Origin: Tetragonia tetragonoides
Lineage: Eukaryota; Streptophyta; Magnoliopsida; Caryophyllales; Aizoaceae
Direction: 5' to 3'
Length of the DNA: 64,000 bases
NCBI GenBank assembly: GCA_038025085.1
Contig: CM076147.1
Coordinates: 3,105,001 to 3,169,000 of the forward strand
Positions 54,743 to 64,000 of this stretch are shown here, in pieces. How positions within the stretch are numbered: the first letter of the stretch is position 1; each line of letters starts with the position of its first letter. Made by a program: the position numbers and the translations under genes. The notes under the pieces are model-generated. The model was not told where the DNA came from, did no database searches, and saw only the letters and a list, made by a program, of their open reading frames with translations.

Positions 54743-57528
54743 TCACACAAATACATTGTTATAAAAACTATCACCCGCATCATCATCTGTACGGGGCACC
54801 TCAAAGTGGCCCTCCGACCTTCGCACCTCATCTCCAAAAATCGACGCCACAACCTGGCTAGGGTCAAATGAGGATTGTCGGGTAGGCTCCCGATATGAAC
54901 TCCCTTCCCCAGCATAGCTCGAGTCACACCCCCATGAAAAACGAGGACGCATGGTAGACATCACAGGAGTAGGAACCGGGAGCTTATAGTAAAGGCCGCC
55001 ATACGAAGGATATCCCGCATACCCAGGATAAGGAGGATACATCGGCACATGCATAGGAGCGGGCTCCATATACCGAGTTATCCTACTCCCACTAGGGCGG
55101 TCCGACAGATGTATAGCACCCTCTCTCTCCTAGGACTCTCCCTCCGAGGACTCCTCTCGCGTGAAGGACTATGGTTGGGAGAGCTCACACCCTCATCATC
55201 CGACAACACCACCTGTCATGACCCACCAGGAAGAGGTCGGCGGTACTCAACCTGCATCCTACAGAAAGTTATAAGACACATTTGTCAAAGCATGCAACTT
55301 TGAAAATATAAATGGAAGTTTACCTTGTCCAAATCAGCTCTTGAACAAGTACCCTTCGAAAGGGCTCGGGATATCCAAGACTTCATAGCATGCATCATCT
55401 TGAAGACCTTTCCTGTCCGCTCATGATCAAGCTAAACAAGGAAAAGTTAGTACAAGCATATAATGAAGCAAGGCATTTCACACTTTGGTAAATTATGAAT
55501 TTAGCCCTGGGTGCCCGACGGGAAGAGGAAGACCCTGAATATCCTCATCAAGATCCTCCGTCATAGGGATCTCTACGCAGCACTCCTTCTCACTATAATC
55601 CCGGCCTCGGACCCGCATATCCGGGACATCCACCTCAATGTCATCAACCCGAGGTTCCTACAAAAGCAAAGTGAGTTAGTATCAATAAGGCAAGAGACAT
55701 AGATTATCAAGTATAAAGTTCTTACCTTTAAGCCCACGTATGAGGGCCTGAGGCGATCACGCCAGAATTGCTCATAGTGCCCCGCAAGGTCCTCCGAGGG
55801 CTGTCTCAAATACCACATAGCATCTGAGCCGACCACAGCCTCCCAACCTGCTAGTGAGACAAGCACCTCACCAAAAACATGGACGAGCGAGGATCCAAAG
55901 GAATCCTAGGGCCCTCCAAGTCAGGGTAAACCTGATGGAAAATCCGCTCCCCTAGATACCACTCGAAGGAGAACAGTCCTGCAATCAGGATCCTCTGACG
56001 GTCCACCGCCGTAGAAGAAAGGATGGCGTTCGAAGCCAACCCATGATAATTCGCCCATGGGAAGTAGTCAATCTACACAAGCATGCAACATAAGATATTT
56101 CCACACCAATGCAATCCATACAACAAAAGTAAATATTTTTACCTTGTGCCAGTCAATGCGCAGGAGAGCCTCCCTGTACTGCTGGAGATTGTGCAGAGGC
56201 GCTGAACCCCTATGCACCATGCCCTACAAACCGGGAAATCCTAGGCACAACCCTTAGGGGCCAAATCCAGGGAAAACGCTCAAAAAAACCAAGGCTACAT
56301 TCAACAGGAAATTAAGCACCGCACAAATAAATCATGCAAAGTGAATCATGCAAAGCAAATACAAAAGTAAAGAAACGCACCTCTATAACCTTCCAAAAGC
56401 TGCACAAGCTCACGGCATGAAGGTTCGCCTGCTTGTACCCCCCGTCATTCACGCGACATGCGTACCGCATGCATCTCAACAGGTTGGCATAGCCCGGCAA
56501 CCCCTAGTTGTACTCTCTCACTCTATCCTAGTCCAGCAGACTCGGGAGGTAGATGGCATGAATGCGCTCCCCTTTATCACTAAAGATAGGGGTAGCAAGG
56601 AGGTAGGCGGTAAGCATCCTCGCCTTATGCTCCACTGAGTTATTCCTCTTATATCTCGGGTCTTTCAAAGCCGTAAGGACGATAGTGGTGACCCCAAGTG
56701 TTCCCCCAAGGGCCAAAGAGCTCCAACAACTCCGTCTTACATTTCCAAATGTAAACGTCATAAACTATGGGGATACCCACACAAGGTACCCCGGTCAACA
56801 TCGAAACTCCAAAGGAGTAATCATCTTTTCCCCATTAGGGAAATGGAATGTATTGGTAGTGTCCCAAAAACGCTCCAAAAACAACCGCACTATACATCTC
56901 TTGACTCGCTCCACCGAGTCCGCCGCTCTCAAAAGGGCCCAAATCCTGCATTCAACACCGCATCTTGCACCTATTTGGGCAAGATTTTGAAAAGCATAAC
57001 CGAAGAGCCATAGTTTTCATGGGCCTTCAAATTCCCATCGGGTTCCTATGATCAAGTTCACCTTTCTTAGGTTCACATTTCAATCAAATATTCAGTCCTA
57101 AGCATGTATCTAAGTTCGTTCAAGTCGCGCAAGATCACATGCGCTAGAAGCTTGACAATTGCATACAATTCATATACAAATTCTATCCTAGGCAAGCATA
57201 TAAACTCAAATTCAATGCATAAAACTATGAATTCAATAGTTGGAGGACTTACCACGAACTTGGAAGCCTGAGAGCTCAAATGAGTCGCCGGTTGGAAAAG
57301 AAACTCCGATCGATCCAAAACAATGTCGGGCATCCTATCCAACTGGGTGTGTCGGTCTTGAGGAAAAGCCACATTAGGCTTCCTCTTTGAAGGCTTTACG
57401 TGAGATGGAAAACCCTTGGTGAAAATGTCGTTTTCTTCGATCTCCTCCCGCACCTCTGCCCTCTTACTCCTCCTCTTTCCCCTTTTGAGCCATGGAAGAA
57501 GGATGAAAAAGCAAACAAGAACAAACAA
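54743..57528 (-). pseudogene. plant-mobile-domain (PMD) protein gene, antisense to a Tat-like element
   Basis: On the minus strand an N-terminal exon (about 57528-57252) carries basic text (KRGKRRSKRAEVREEIEEND) and ends KFV before GTAAGT. The next exon reads ALLRAADSVERVKRCIVRLF, then LERFWDTTNTFHFPNGEKMI and TPLEF, the PMD hallmark. FGNVRRSCWSSLALGGTLGV and KARMLTAYLLATPIFSDKGE follow, then YANLLRCMRYACRVND, then DRQRILIAGLFSFEWYLGER, and LRQPSEDLAGHYEQFWRDRL. The last exon is Pro/Tyr/Gly-rich (PMYPPYPGYAGYPSYGG). Indels and stops separate most pieces, so it is decayed. Introns and position match the fragment at 17787-18514. PMD proteins occur in host silencing factors and as extra retrotransposon ORFs; the context favours the latter. 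Confidence 0.6.
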
Positions 57529-57779
57529 GAAAAAATGGAGAATTTCGGATTTTCTCCCTCCAAGGATTTCAAAAACCCACGCACAAATTCACCTCAAATT
57601 TGTAAGAAATCACAAATAAACTTTAAATTATGCAAAAGCAAGCAAATACAAGCAAAAAATAACAAATTTGAGCAAGGATTGAAGAATGAGCAACAATGGA
57701 GTTAGAGAGAGAGAGGCTCGAAATTTTGGGGAAGAAATGACCCAAAATTGGCCTTCTCTCACTAAAATCCCTAAACCGA

Positions 57780-57960
57780 GCCACTGAATCGGCCAAGCGG
57801 CCGGTTCAGGGCCGCCCAGGCTCAGCGTCCCAGCCACTGGCCCCAGCGGTTGCTCTTGGCGCCTTCGCAGCTAAGCCTGAGCCGCTGAGCGGGCCCGACA
57901 AGGCCGCTCAGCGCCCGTCGGCTCAGCACGTGGCCGCTGGGGCTCTTTTCTCTTCCGCCT
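57780..57960 (-). repeat. GC-rich block of CCGCTG/CAGCGG motifs upstream of the antisense PMD ORF
   Basis: GCCGCTGAGCGGGCCC, AAGGCCGCTCAGCGCCCG, CACGTGGCCGCTGGGG and GCCCCAGCGGTTGC-like text (57840) cluster here. It lies 250-430 bp upstream of the antisense ORF start, as the block at 18785-18900 does for its ORF. Confidence 0.55.
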
Positions 57961-58317
57961 CTCACGGGGGGGTCCCAGGTGTTCAAATTTCGCGCGGGAT
58001 TTCATTTTTCGACCTTTAGAAGCTTGGGAGATACGGGCACGTCACCCAAAATGACATTTTTGCCCCCACAACACGTTTTCCTATTCCTATGGGCCCGATA
58101 AGATCTGATTTTTGCAGGCACATGCACAACATCTTTTTTTTACCAAGGAAAAGGCGCGACATTATAATTTTAGCAGGCACAGGCACAATTTCTCAGGACA
58201 CAGGCATTATATTATTTTCTAAAAGCAAAGCAAGGCACCGGGAGCGACAAAAGTGACGGGAGACTATTTAATTTAGTCTTACGCCTATATCTGCAAAGTA
58301 CAGGCAGTATTTTGATA

Positions 58318-58512
58318 GAGCTACACAATGCTCTTTGACGTTGAGGCTATTAAAATTAGCTTCACGTTGGCACCCGTAAAGCAGAGCTACGCAAAGCTCT
58401 TCGACGTTGAGGCTATTAAATTAGCGTCACATTGGCACCTGCAAAGCAGAGCTATGCAACGCTCTTCGACGATGAGGCTATTAAAACTAGCGTCACGTTG
58501 GCACCTGCAAAG
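58318..58512 (+). repeat. tandem array, 65-66-bp period, three copies
   Basis: GAGCTA(C/T)(A/G)CAA followed by GCTCTT(T/C)GACG(T/A)TGAGGCT, ATTAAA and TTGGCACC(T/C)G(C/T)AAAGCA repeats at 58318, 58384 and 58449. It lies between the antisense PMD ORF and the polypurine tract. Confidence 0.85.
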
Positions 58513-58643
58513 CAGGTAACCGTGACCACAAGCGGTCAAGATTTACTTTTTATCTTTTCTCTAACATAAGCATTTAAAAAAAAAAAACAAACACTGGAGG
58601 TATTATTTTGCAAATACTTTGACCTTCTTTTTCACAAGCTTGG

Positions 58644-58659
58644 CCAAAGTGGGGCCTTC
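58644..58659 (+). promoter_or_regulatory. Tat-like polypurine tract
   Basis: CCAAAGTGGGGCCTTC directly precedes the start of the LTR; compare AAATTGGGGACTTC at 20209-20222. Confidence 0.55.
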
Positions 58660-60196
58660 AATAGACCCCTAATTGGTTTTCATCCCTTGGCACCGCAAAG
58701 CCCGATGATGATGGTAATGGATTAACATGGACGTAAGTAGAAAAGGACATTGGTCGGAAATCTAGACCAAATTCCTTGAAACCTCAGTCTTTGGATAACT
58801 CTTGTTATAAGGATTCCAACGCCTTTGACCTTGCCTCAATCAGGCTCCCGGATCAACAGATGTTGCGTCTTGAAGATTTGGGTCAAAATCGCTCGATCCC
58901 GACCCCCGGGTCAGCCAAAGGGCATTTTCGTAATTTACTAAGCACAAAAGTCAAAATTCCTTAGTCGCGCGCGCGCCTTTGGGGCGAGCGATAGACGCTA
59001 ACGACCCAACGTCACACGCGTGACACCGGGGGCCCTTAGGCCAGTCGTTGGACGCAGCTGCAGCCGCTGGCCCCCAGCTGCCTTCCGGTTAGCCGCGTGG
59101 ACCTGATTTTCTGGCTGGGCCAAGTTTGGCGTCGGGGCTGCAGCCTTAGGCCCCTCAATTCGTCCCCGAACTCTACAAATACTCCCTTTCACCATCTTTT
59201 GAGAGGGGTGGGTGAGTTTATATTTTTGAGAGCAATTTGAGAGCACAATAACCCTAAATCATAGAGAATTCAGAATTTGAAGACTCAAGCAAGCGATTGC
59301 ACCCAACCTAACACCTAAGATTTAAGAGTAATTTCAATTCTACTAGTCCCGTTCAAATGAAACGTCCAGGTTAACCATCCTGAGGGCCTAAATCTCTTAT
59401 TTAAATTCTTCTTTTATTATTTATAATCATGTTTCACATAGCTTTTGATTATGGTTGAATAATTACGCACATTTGGATCTTTGTAAATAATTATGCATGT
59501 TAGTTTAATTTAAAGTTTACATGTTTTTATTAGTTTATGCAAGTTTGCATCTTTTTATGTTTATTCATGCATATAGCAACCTCTTTAGGTTTATTTTAGT
59601 ATAAAGTTGATATCTTTGCATTGTGCTTCCATTGAAGTTACTAACGAATTTATTGATGTGCATATGCAATGCTTGGTGCGTTTACCAAAGTGTGGTAGGT
59701 TAAAGCGTTTTATTATTGCTCTTATCTTTTGCTTGTGTTTGATAATTAATATGCATGCAAATTGGATATGAATTGTGCAAAGCGATAACGGTAGATAATT
59801 TGGTTGTCTTTAATCTGCCTAGTTAAATTTAGGATCTTGGACGACCAGATTTATGTGGAACCATATAATTTAAATAAATATTTGACATAGATAGACTTAG
59901 TAGAGACCATTAATTCGGGCGATTTAGATGAGATTCGTTTTGTTTATTTCGTACGTACACCCCCGAACTCAATATTTAGCACCTTTGGGTATGAGTCAAT
60001 TCCCAATAGGAATTGGGTGCACTTTTTGATGGTTTTCAATTGTTTCCTTAAAAATTGGTGGCGACTTCATTGCTGGCTTATTATATCCCCATCACACTTG
60101 AATTAAAATCGCATATGACGTATTAGTTAATAATCATTAATTCCAATCGCAAAGGGATCCATCGATCGAAAGCGTCGGAAGGGCGAGGGTCCTTAC
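58660..60196 (+). repeat. Tat-like LTR, plus strand
   Basis: The start (AATAGACCCCTAATTGG) is a decayed form of the TGTAGAGACCCTATTGTG start at 52733; both continue into GCCC(A/G)ATGATGAT. A GC-rich CAGCCGCTGGCCCCCAGCTG block lies at 59056-59100, before a weak TATA (TACAAATAC, about 59173). The last 250 bp match 51333-51579, and it ends GGGTCCTTAC at the palindrome. It is about 1.54 kb and is the 3' LTR of the element holding the antisense PMD ORF. Confidence 0.65.
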
Positions 60197-60358
60197 CAAA
60201 GGCCATATTGACCCACTTGATTTTAAAAAGACCAAATTGTCCACTTGTGTTCACTTTAAATATCATTTTGGTAATTCGAATTACCAAAATGGTATTTAAA
60301 GTGAACACTACTGGACAGTTTGGTTTTTTTAAAATCAAGTGGGTCAATATAGTCTTTA
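60197..60358. repeat. near-perfect palindrome, arms about 81 bp
   Basis: The left arm begins AAAGGCCATATTGACCCACT and ends TTTTGGTAATTC. The right arm is its reverse complement with a few differences, meeting at TTCGAA (60275-60280) with no spacer. It is a terminal inverted repeat of the neighbouring foldback element joined head to head with a partial second copy. Confidence 0.9.
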
Positions 60359-61519
60359 AAAATAAAATTTTGTGCAGATTCACCCCCAAAACCGGGTTCA
60401 AGGAGAATCTTGATTAAAAAATAATTTTTTTGGCTATTTTCTTAGTTTTATCGTTTTTTCCTAATTTCTCCACATTTTCTTCTTTGCTTTTTATTTTTCA
60501 TTTTTTAATTTTTTCTTTTGTTAGTTTCATCTTCTTCCTTCTACCCCTCTCCTTTTAGAGTCCTCACCAGTTACGGGCGCCACCACCCTCCGACGAATGC
60601 ACCACCGCAACAAACCACCTTCACCCTGCAACCATGGTCCACCTTCTCTCTCCTCACTTGTTATGATATTTTTCTAGGGAATAATAATGTTGTGAGTCGT
60701 TGAGAAGGGAAAAATCCGGCAAATATGTTGATCAAAGAATGCCGCCGAGTATGGCCAAAGTCCCTGTAAGTAATTCACAATCACCATCCTATGAGAAGTT
60801 GTAGCAATTCCTTTTACAAAATCGACCCCCCAGATCCAAATAATCTAAACCCAAAACAATAATAAACTTTTTTTGATGTTAAAACTAGAATTATTATTAT
60901 TCAACACCACCCATAAAAATATTTCATCATCATCTCCAGTACTGAAAATCCTTGCCAAGACCAACAAGTTAAATAGTTTCCAAAAGACATAAAGTGTGTC
61001 CGTATATTCTCTTTTCTTGGTTTTTAATCCTGTGATGGTGAAGGGGTGGTGGTGGGGCGATTGTTCATGATGGGGGCGTTCAAGACGAGGTTTAATGCTA
61101 CGGGGAAATGACTAATCCAACATATTGGGAATAAGTCGAGGAGAGAGAAAAGGTCGACCATGGTTGGAGGTTGAAGGTGGTTATTGCGGTGATGTAGTCA
61201 CCGGAGGGTGGTGGTGCCGGTGCCTGGTGAGGACACTGTAAAGAGAGAGAGGGGTGAAACGAAGAGGAAGAAACAAAGAAAAGAGAAAATAAAAAAGGAA
61301 ACATAAAAAGCAAATAAGAAAATGTGGAGAAATTAGGAAAAAACGAAATAAATGAAGAAAATAGCCAAAATAACTTTTTTTATTCAAGATTTTCCTTGAA
61401 CCCGGTTTTGGGGGTGAATCTGCACAAAGTTTTATTTTTAAAGGCCATATTTACCACTTCATTTAAAAAGACTAAATTGTCCACTAGTGTTCACTTTTAA
61501 TACCATATTGGTAATTCAG
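60278..61519. mobile_element. foldback-type DNA element with long terminal inverted repeats
   Basis: Left arm 60278-60670 is the reverse complement of about 61130-61519. Shared pieces include AGATTCACCCCCAAAACC, AATTTCTCCACATTTTCTT, TCACCAG/CTGGTGA and CCATGGTCCACCTTCTCTC-like text (60630). The loop (about 60670-61130) has no coding capacity. Long inverted arms without a transposase mark a non-autonomous foldback element, mobilised by another family's enzyme. Target duplication could not be identified because a partial copy adjoins the left end. Confidence 0.8.
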
Positions 61520-62914
61520 GGATTCTATCCAAAAGGGTGCCTGAAATTCACGGTTTGACAAACATAAAAACTGCAAGGTACACTTTTGAGTTTTGAGTTT
61601 TGGTCGTTTACCTTGTACAATAATGGAGTTAAGTGATGGGTGTTTCTCAGTCTTGTGTGAAGAAAACACAGAATGTCAGTTCGATTCTCCACAAAAGCAG
61701 TCACATGAATGATTATCCTAATTTATGTTTGAAATTGTGTTAGTGTCAGACTTTGAATTATTTGGTTTTGGATATTAAAACTTATGTTTTTTTATGGTAA
61801 TTGTAGAAACTAAGTGCGATTTAGACAATTTGGATTTGAAATTGCTTGTTAGAGATTAAACTGGATCTTGGAACTCCTTGTTTGAGTTTGTTAATTGTTA
61901 GAAATTAACTGATATATTGATAATTATACTAATGAAATTGACATATTGCTTTTTCCTCCTTTTTATCTCCCAACATTTTGTATTTCCCCTTTAAAAACCT
62001 GGTTCTAATGTTTTATTTCATATCGAACTTTGCTCTAAATAGTATGTGTTTTTTATTTTTATTTTTTTTGCCACCACAATTTTAAATTTCTAGATACGCC
62101 ATTCGGTGCTATATACAGTGAAGATCTAGTAATTATTATGTTTGTTATCAAATGAAGATCTCTCTAATTTGCTGCAGTTTCCATATGAAGATTACCATTT
62201 TCGGTCAAAATCTAGTAATTGTTAATTTTCATTAGCAAATAAAGATCTCTACAATTTGCTGCAATTTCTATAGGAAGATTAACTGGTTTTCTTGCGGGTG
62301 GGGTGGAGTAGGTAAGAGAACTCTATGTTGTTTTGTTTGTCAATTGCTAGATAGTGAACACCTGAATGTGAAACGATGCAACTTGATGGATAAAGTTATA
62401 TTATGGGAACTTTGCTGAAATCGCTAGACACGCCAAGTTTTTATAAAATAAACTTGTTAAATTCCCGTGCCATGCATTGTTTGTCTGTTTATAACAACTC
62501 AAATATTTGTATTGGTAAAAACTTGAAACATTTTTTTTTGTATGTGCAGATCTTGCAACAAAATTTCTAATTTGTGAACGCTCCATCCCTTTTCGATACT
62601 CAAATCAACTTTCTTGTTTTCCTGTTTAGTTACATGTACCGCGTAATGCAGAGTTTGATATTTTGATTCCAAATAAAAATTATGCACCAATACTAATAGC
62701 CCTAATAGATATATTGTGTCTAGTAGAAGATACATGCACCTAGACTATTTGATAACATATCAATATTTGCTTTTGTGTCAAAGACTACGTGTCAATTTAA
62801 AAAGGGTGCACATTCGTGGATTAAAATTCAAAATTCTCGTGTGATGCATGATTTTATGTCTTAATATTAAATAATATAACTTTGTTGGTACAAATTTCCA
62901 AAATCAAATACGCA
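61520..62914. other. no gene recognised; contains an 88-bp local duplication
   Basis: The AT-rich stretch has no convincing frame. ATCTAGTAATTATTATG with GATCTCTCTAATTTGCTGCA (62122 and 62156) is repeated as ATCTAGTAATTGTTAATT with GATCTCTACAATTTGCTGCA (62210 and 62244), an imperfect tandem duplication of about 88 bp. Confidence 0.5.
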
Positions 62915-63420
62915 TATGTCATATACGTCTCAAATCACTTAAGGGGGTGGGGTTTTCGTTCAAGAATCACTCAAGAATAATCTAAGCCGAATCACACAGC
63001 TTAATTGGGAGATAAATGTCAGAGTTTTTTTTTTCATTAATCAATAGCTTAGCAACAAACAAGGACACACCCTTGTATTTATAGGGAAAAGAAATCAGAA
63101 ATCTAATCCTGATACGAAAACGAATCCTAATTTAATTAGGGGATCCAAACCTATTACAACTACGAAACCTAATACAAATAGAAAACTAAATAATATCTTT
63201 CCGCATCGGATTTTAATATACTTAAGGTAATTAAATCAGCTGAAAACTTGACCAATACAATTAGAACCCAATTAAGAAACAATAACTAAAACATACTCGC
63301 TGTCTTGGCGCTCAAGTCATCTGATCCTTGTCTTCAAGCTCATCTTTCACTATGTTCGGCTCCGAATCCACAAAAATATAAAACATGAAAGATGAATATA
63401 TAACTCATAGTTCTTCATAG
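62915..63420 (-). repeat. dispersed repeat, copy 2 (probable LTR, minus strand)
   Basis: This matches 24597-25103 along its length with many substitutions. The minus-strand TATA is CCCTATAAATACAAGGGTG. The right end is at TTCATAG. Confidence 0.7.
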
Positions 63421-64000
63421 AATTTTGAATCATCACGTTTGGATGTCGTATGAGGGAGTTATGACCAAATTACGAACATACGTAAAATCTGCCAAAGCTG
63501 TGAGATTCTCTATATTGAATATGGACATATAATAAGAGTATTAATCCCTACCTTGCTTGAAAACTCCATGTAATTATATTTGTGGAGCCAATTTGATATA
63601 TAACCATAAAAAGGAACACGATGTATTCAAGTGTATTTGATCTTTTGCTTGTTTCTTGGTTCTTTTCTTTAGATTGCTCGCTTGCTCCCGCATCACTCTC
63701 CCTTTCTTCAAAAAGAATTGTTCTCAATTCTTTGTCGCATAGAAGAAGTTATAAACCTGACTTGGAATAAGTGCCCCAAGTAGTCTTCATTCTAGATTCA
63801 ACGTCATACTTTGTATTCATGTGATCAACATCGTTGTTACTTGATGTTGTGCTCTTAGTGTTTCCATCAATTCGGTTGCTGAACACGTGAGGTATTATGA
63901 GTAACTCACAAGATACATTATGCATAGTAGGTTCTGGGATAATGGCTGGAGCATGTAATAGGACAAAATCTGGAAAATTCCACATGCCTTGACAAAATTA
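63421..64000 (-). other. possible retroelement polyprotein tail next to the repeat
   Basis: On the minus strand 63985-63750 encodes MWNFPDFVLLHAPAIIPEPT and VDHMNTKYDVESRMKTTWGT, followed across a stop by KELRTILFEEGRVMREQASN. The latter resembles the short LRTxxFxEG tail found after integrase in many plant Ty3 polyproteins. If so, the repeat on its left would be the 3' LTR. I recognise no domain, so the call is tentative. Confidence 0.3.

Noticed and set aside
60123..60417. Frames of 70-92 codons on both strands with matching peptides (LTHLILKKPNCPVVF and similar)
   Set aside because: The two peptides are alike because the DNA is a palindrome; there is no gene.

Overview
This window looks like intergenic, repeat-dense DNA of a flowering plant, most likely a eudicot with a transposon-rich genome. 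The evidence is the plant-type LTR retrotransposons (Copia, chromovirus Gypsy, Tat/Ogre-like Gypsy), an L1-like LINE, an Au-like SINE, a CACTA-type terminus, plant-specific transposon domains (plant mobile domain, PF04195-like, DUF7745-like), GT-AG introns and a generally AT-rich base composition. I cannot name the species. The only host gene that reads intact is an HSP20-like alpha-crystallin gene (3349-3885). Two other host-gene relics are broken: a TPR-protein 3' fragment (5621-6309, minus) and a DUF1618-type gene (12884-13711, minus).

Layout. 1-7965: mostly single-copy-looking DNA with the HSP20-like gene, an Au-like SINE and the TPR fragment. 7966-11647: a structurally complete, very young-looking Copia insertion (316-bp LTRs differing at one base, 5-bp ATCGA target duplication) that has lost most of reverse transcriptase and RNase H. 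12884-13711: DUF1618 relic. 13713-17817: intron-containing PF04195-type transposon gene on the plus strand. 17787-22596: 3' part of a Tat-like element (antisense plant-mobile-domain ORF, three successive tandem arrays, polypurine tract, LTR) meeting an inverted LTR of the same family. 22661-24410: LINE relic. 25104-28299: 2.5-kb chromovirus LTR, primer-binding site and an extra ORF. About 28417-34259: a second Tat-like 3' end, on the minus strand. 34260-50115: nested, inverted and tandemly amplified chromovirus LTRs around a decayed chromovirus (41025-47672, minus). 50909-51332: tRNA-derived SINE-like sequence and a CACTA-like end. 51333-60196: Tat-like LTRs and a third antisense plant-mobile-domain ORF. 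60197-61519: a foldback element with an adjoining near-perfect palindrome. 62915-63420: second copy of a dispersed repeat also found at 24597-25103.

The most interesting pattern is a 3' module seen three times in independent Tat-like elements (17.8-21.7 kb plus, 28.4-34.3 kb minus, 54.7-60.2 kb plus): an ORF of the plant-mobile-domain/DUF7745 type in antisense to the element, then a locus-specific tandem array, then a polypurine tract ending near CTTC or CATC, then an LTR starting TGTAGA or a decayed version of it. At two of these loci a GC-rich block of CCGCT/AGCGG inverted motifs lies both upstream of the antisense ORF and in the LTR upstream of its TATA box. A second pattern is an extra sense ORF of unknown family between the primer-binding site and gag of the chromovirus, present in two diverged copies. 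All calls were made by eye from sequence; no database search was run.
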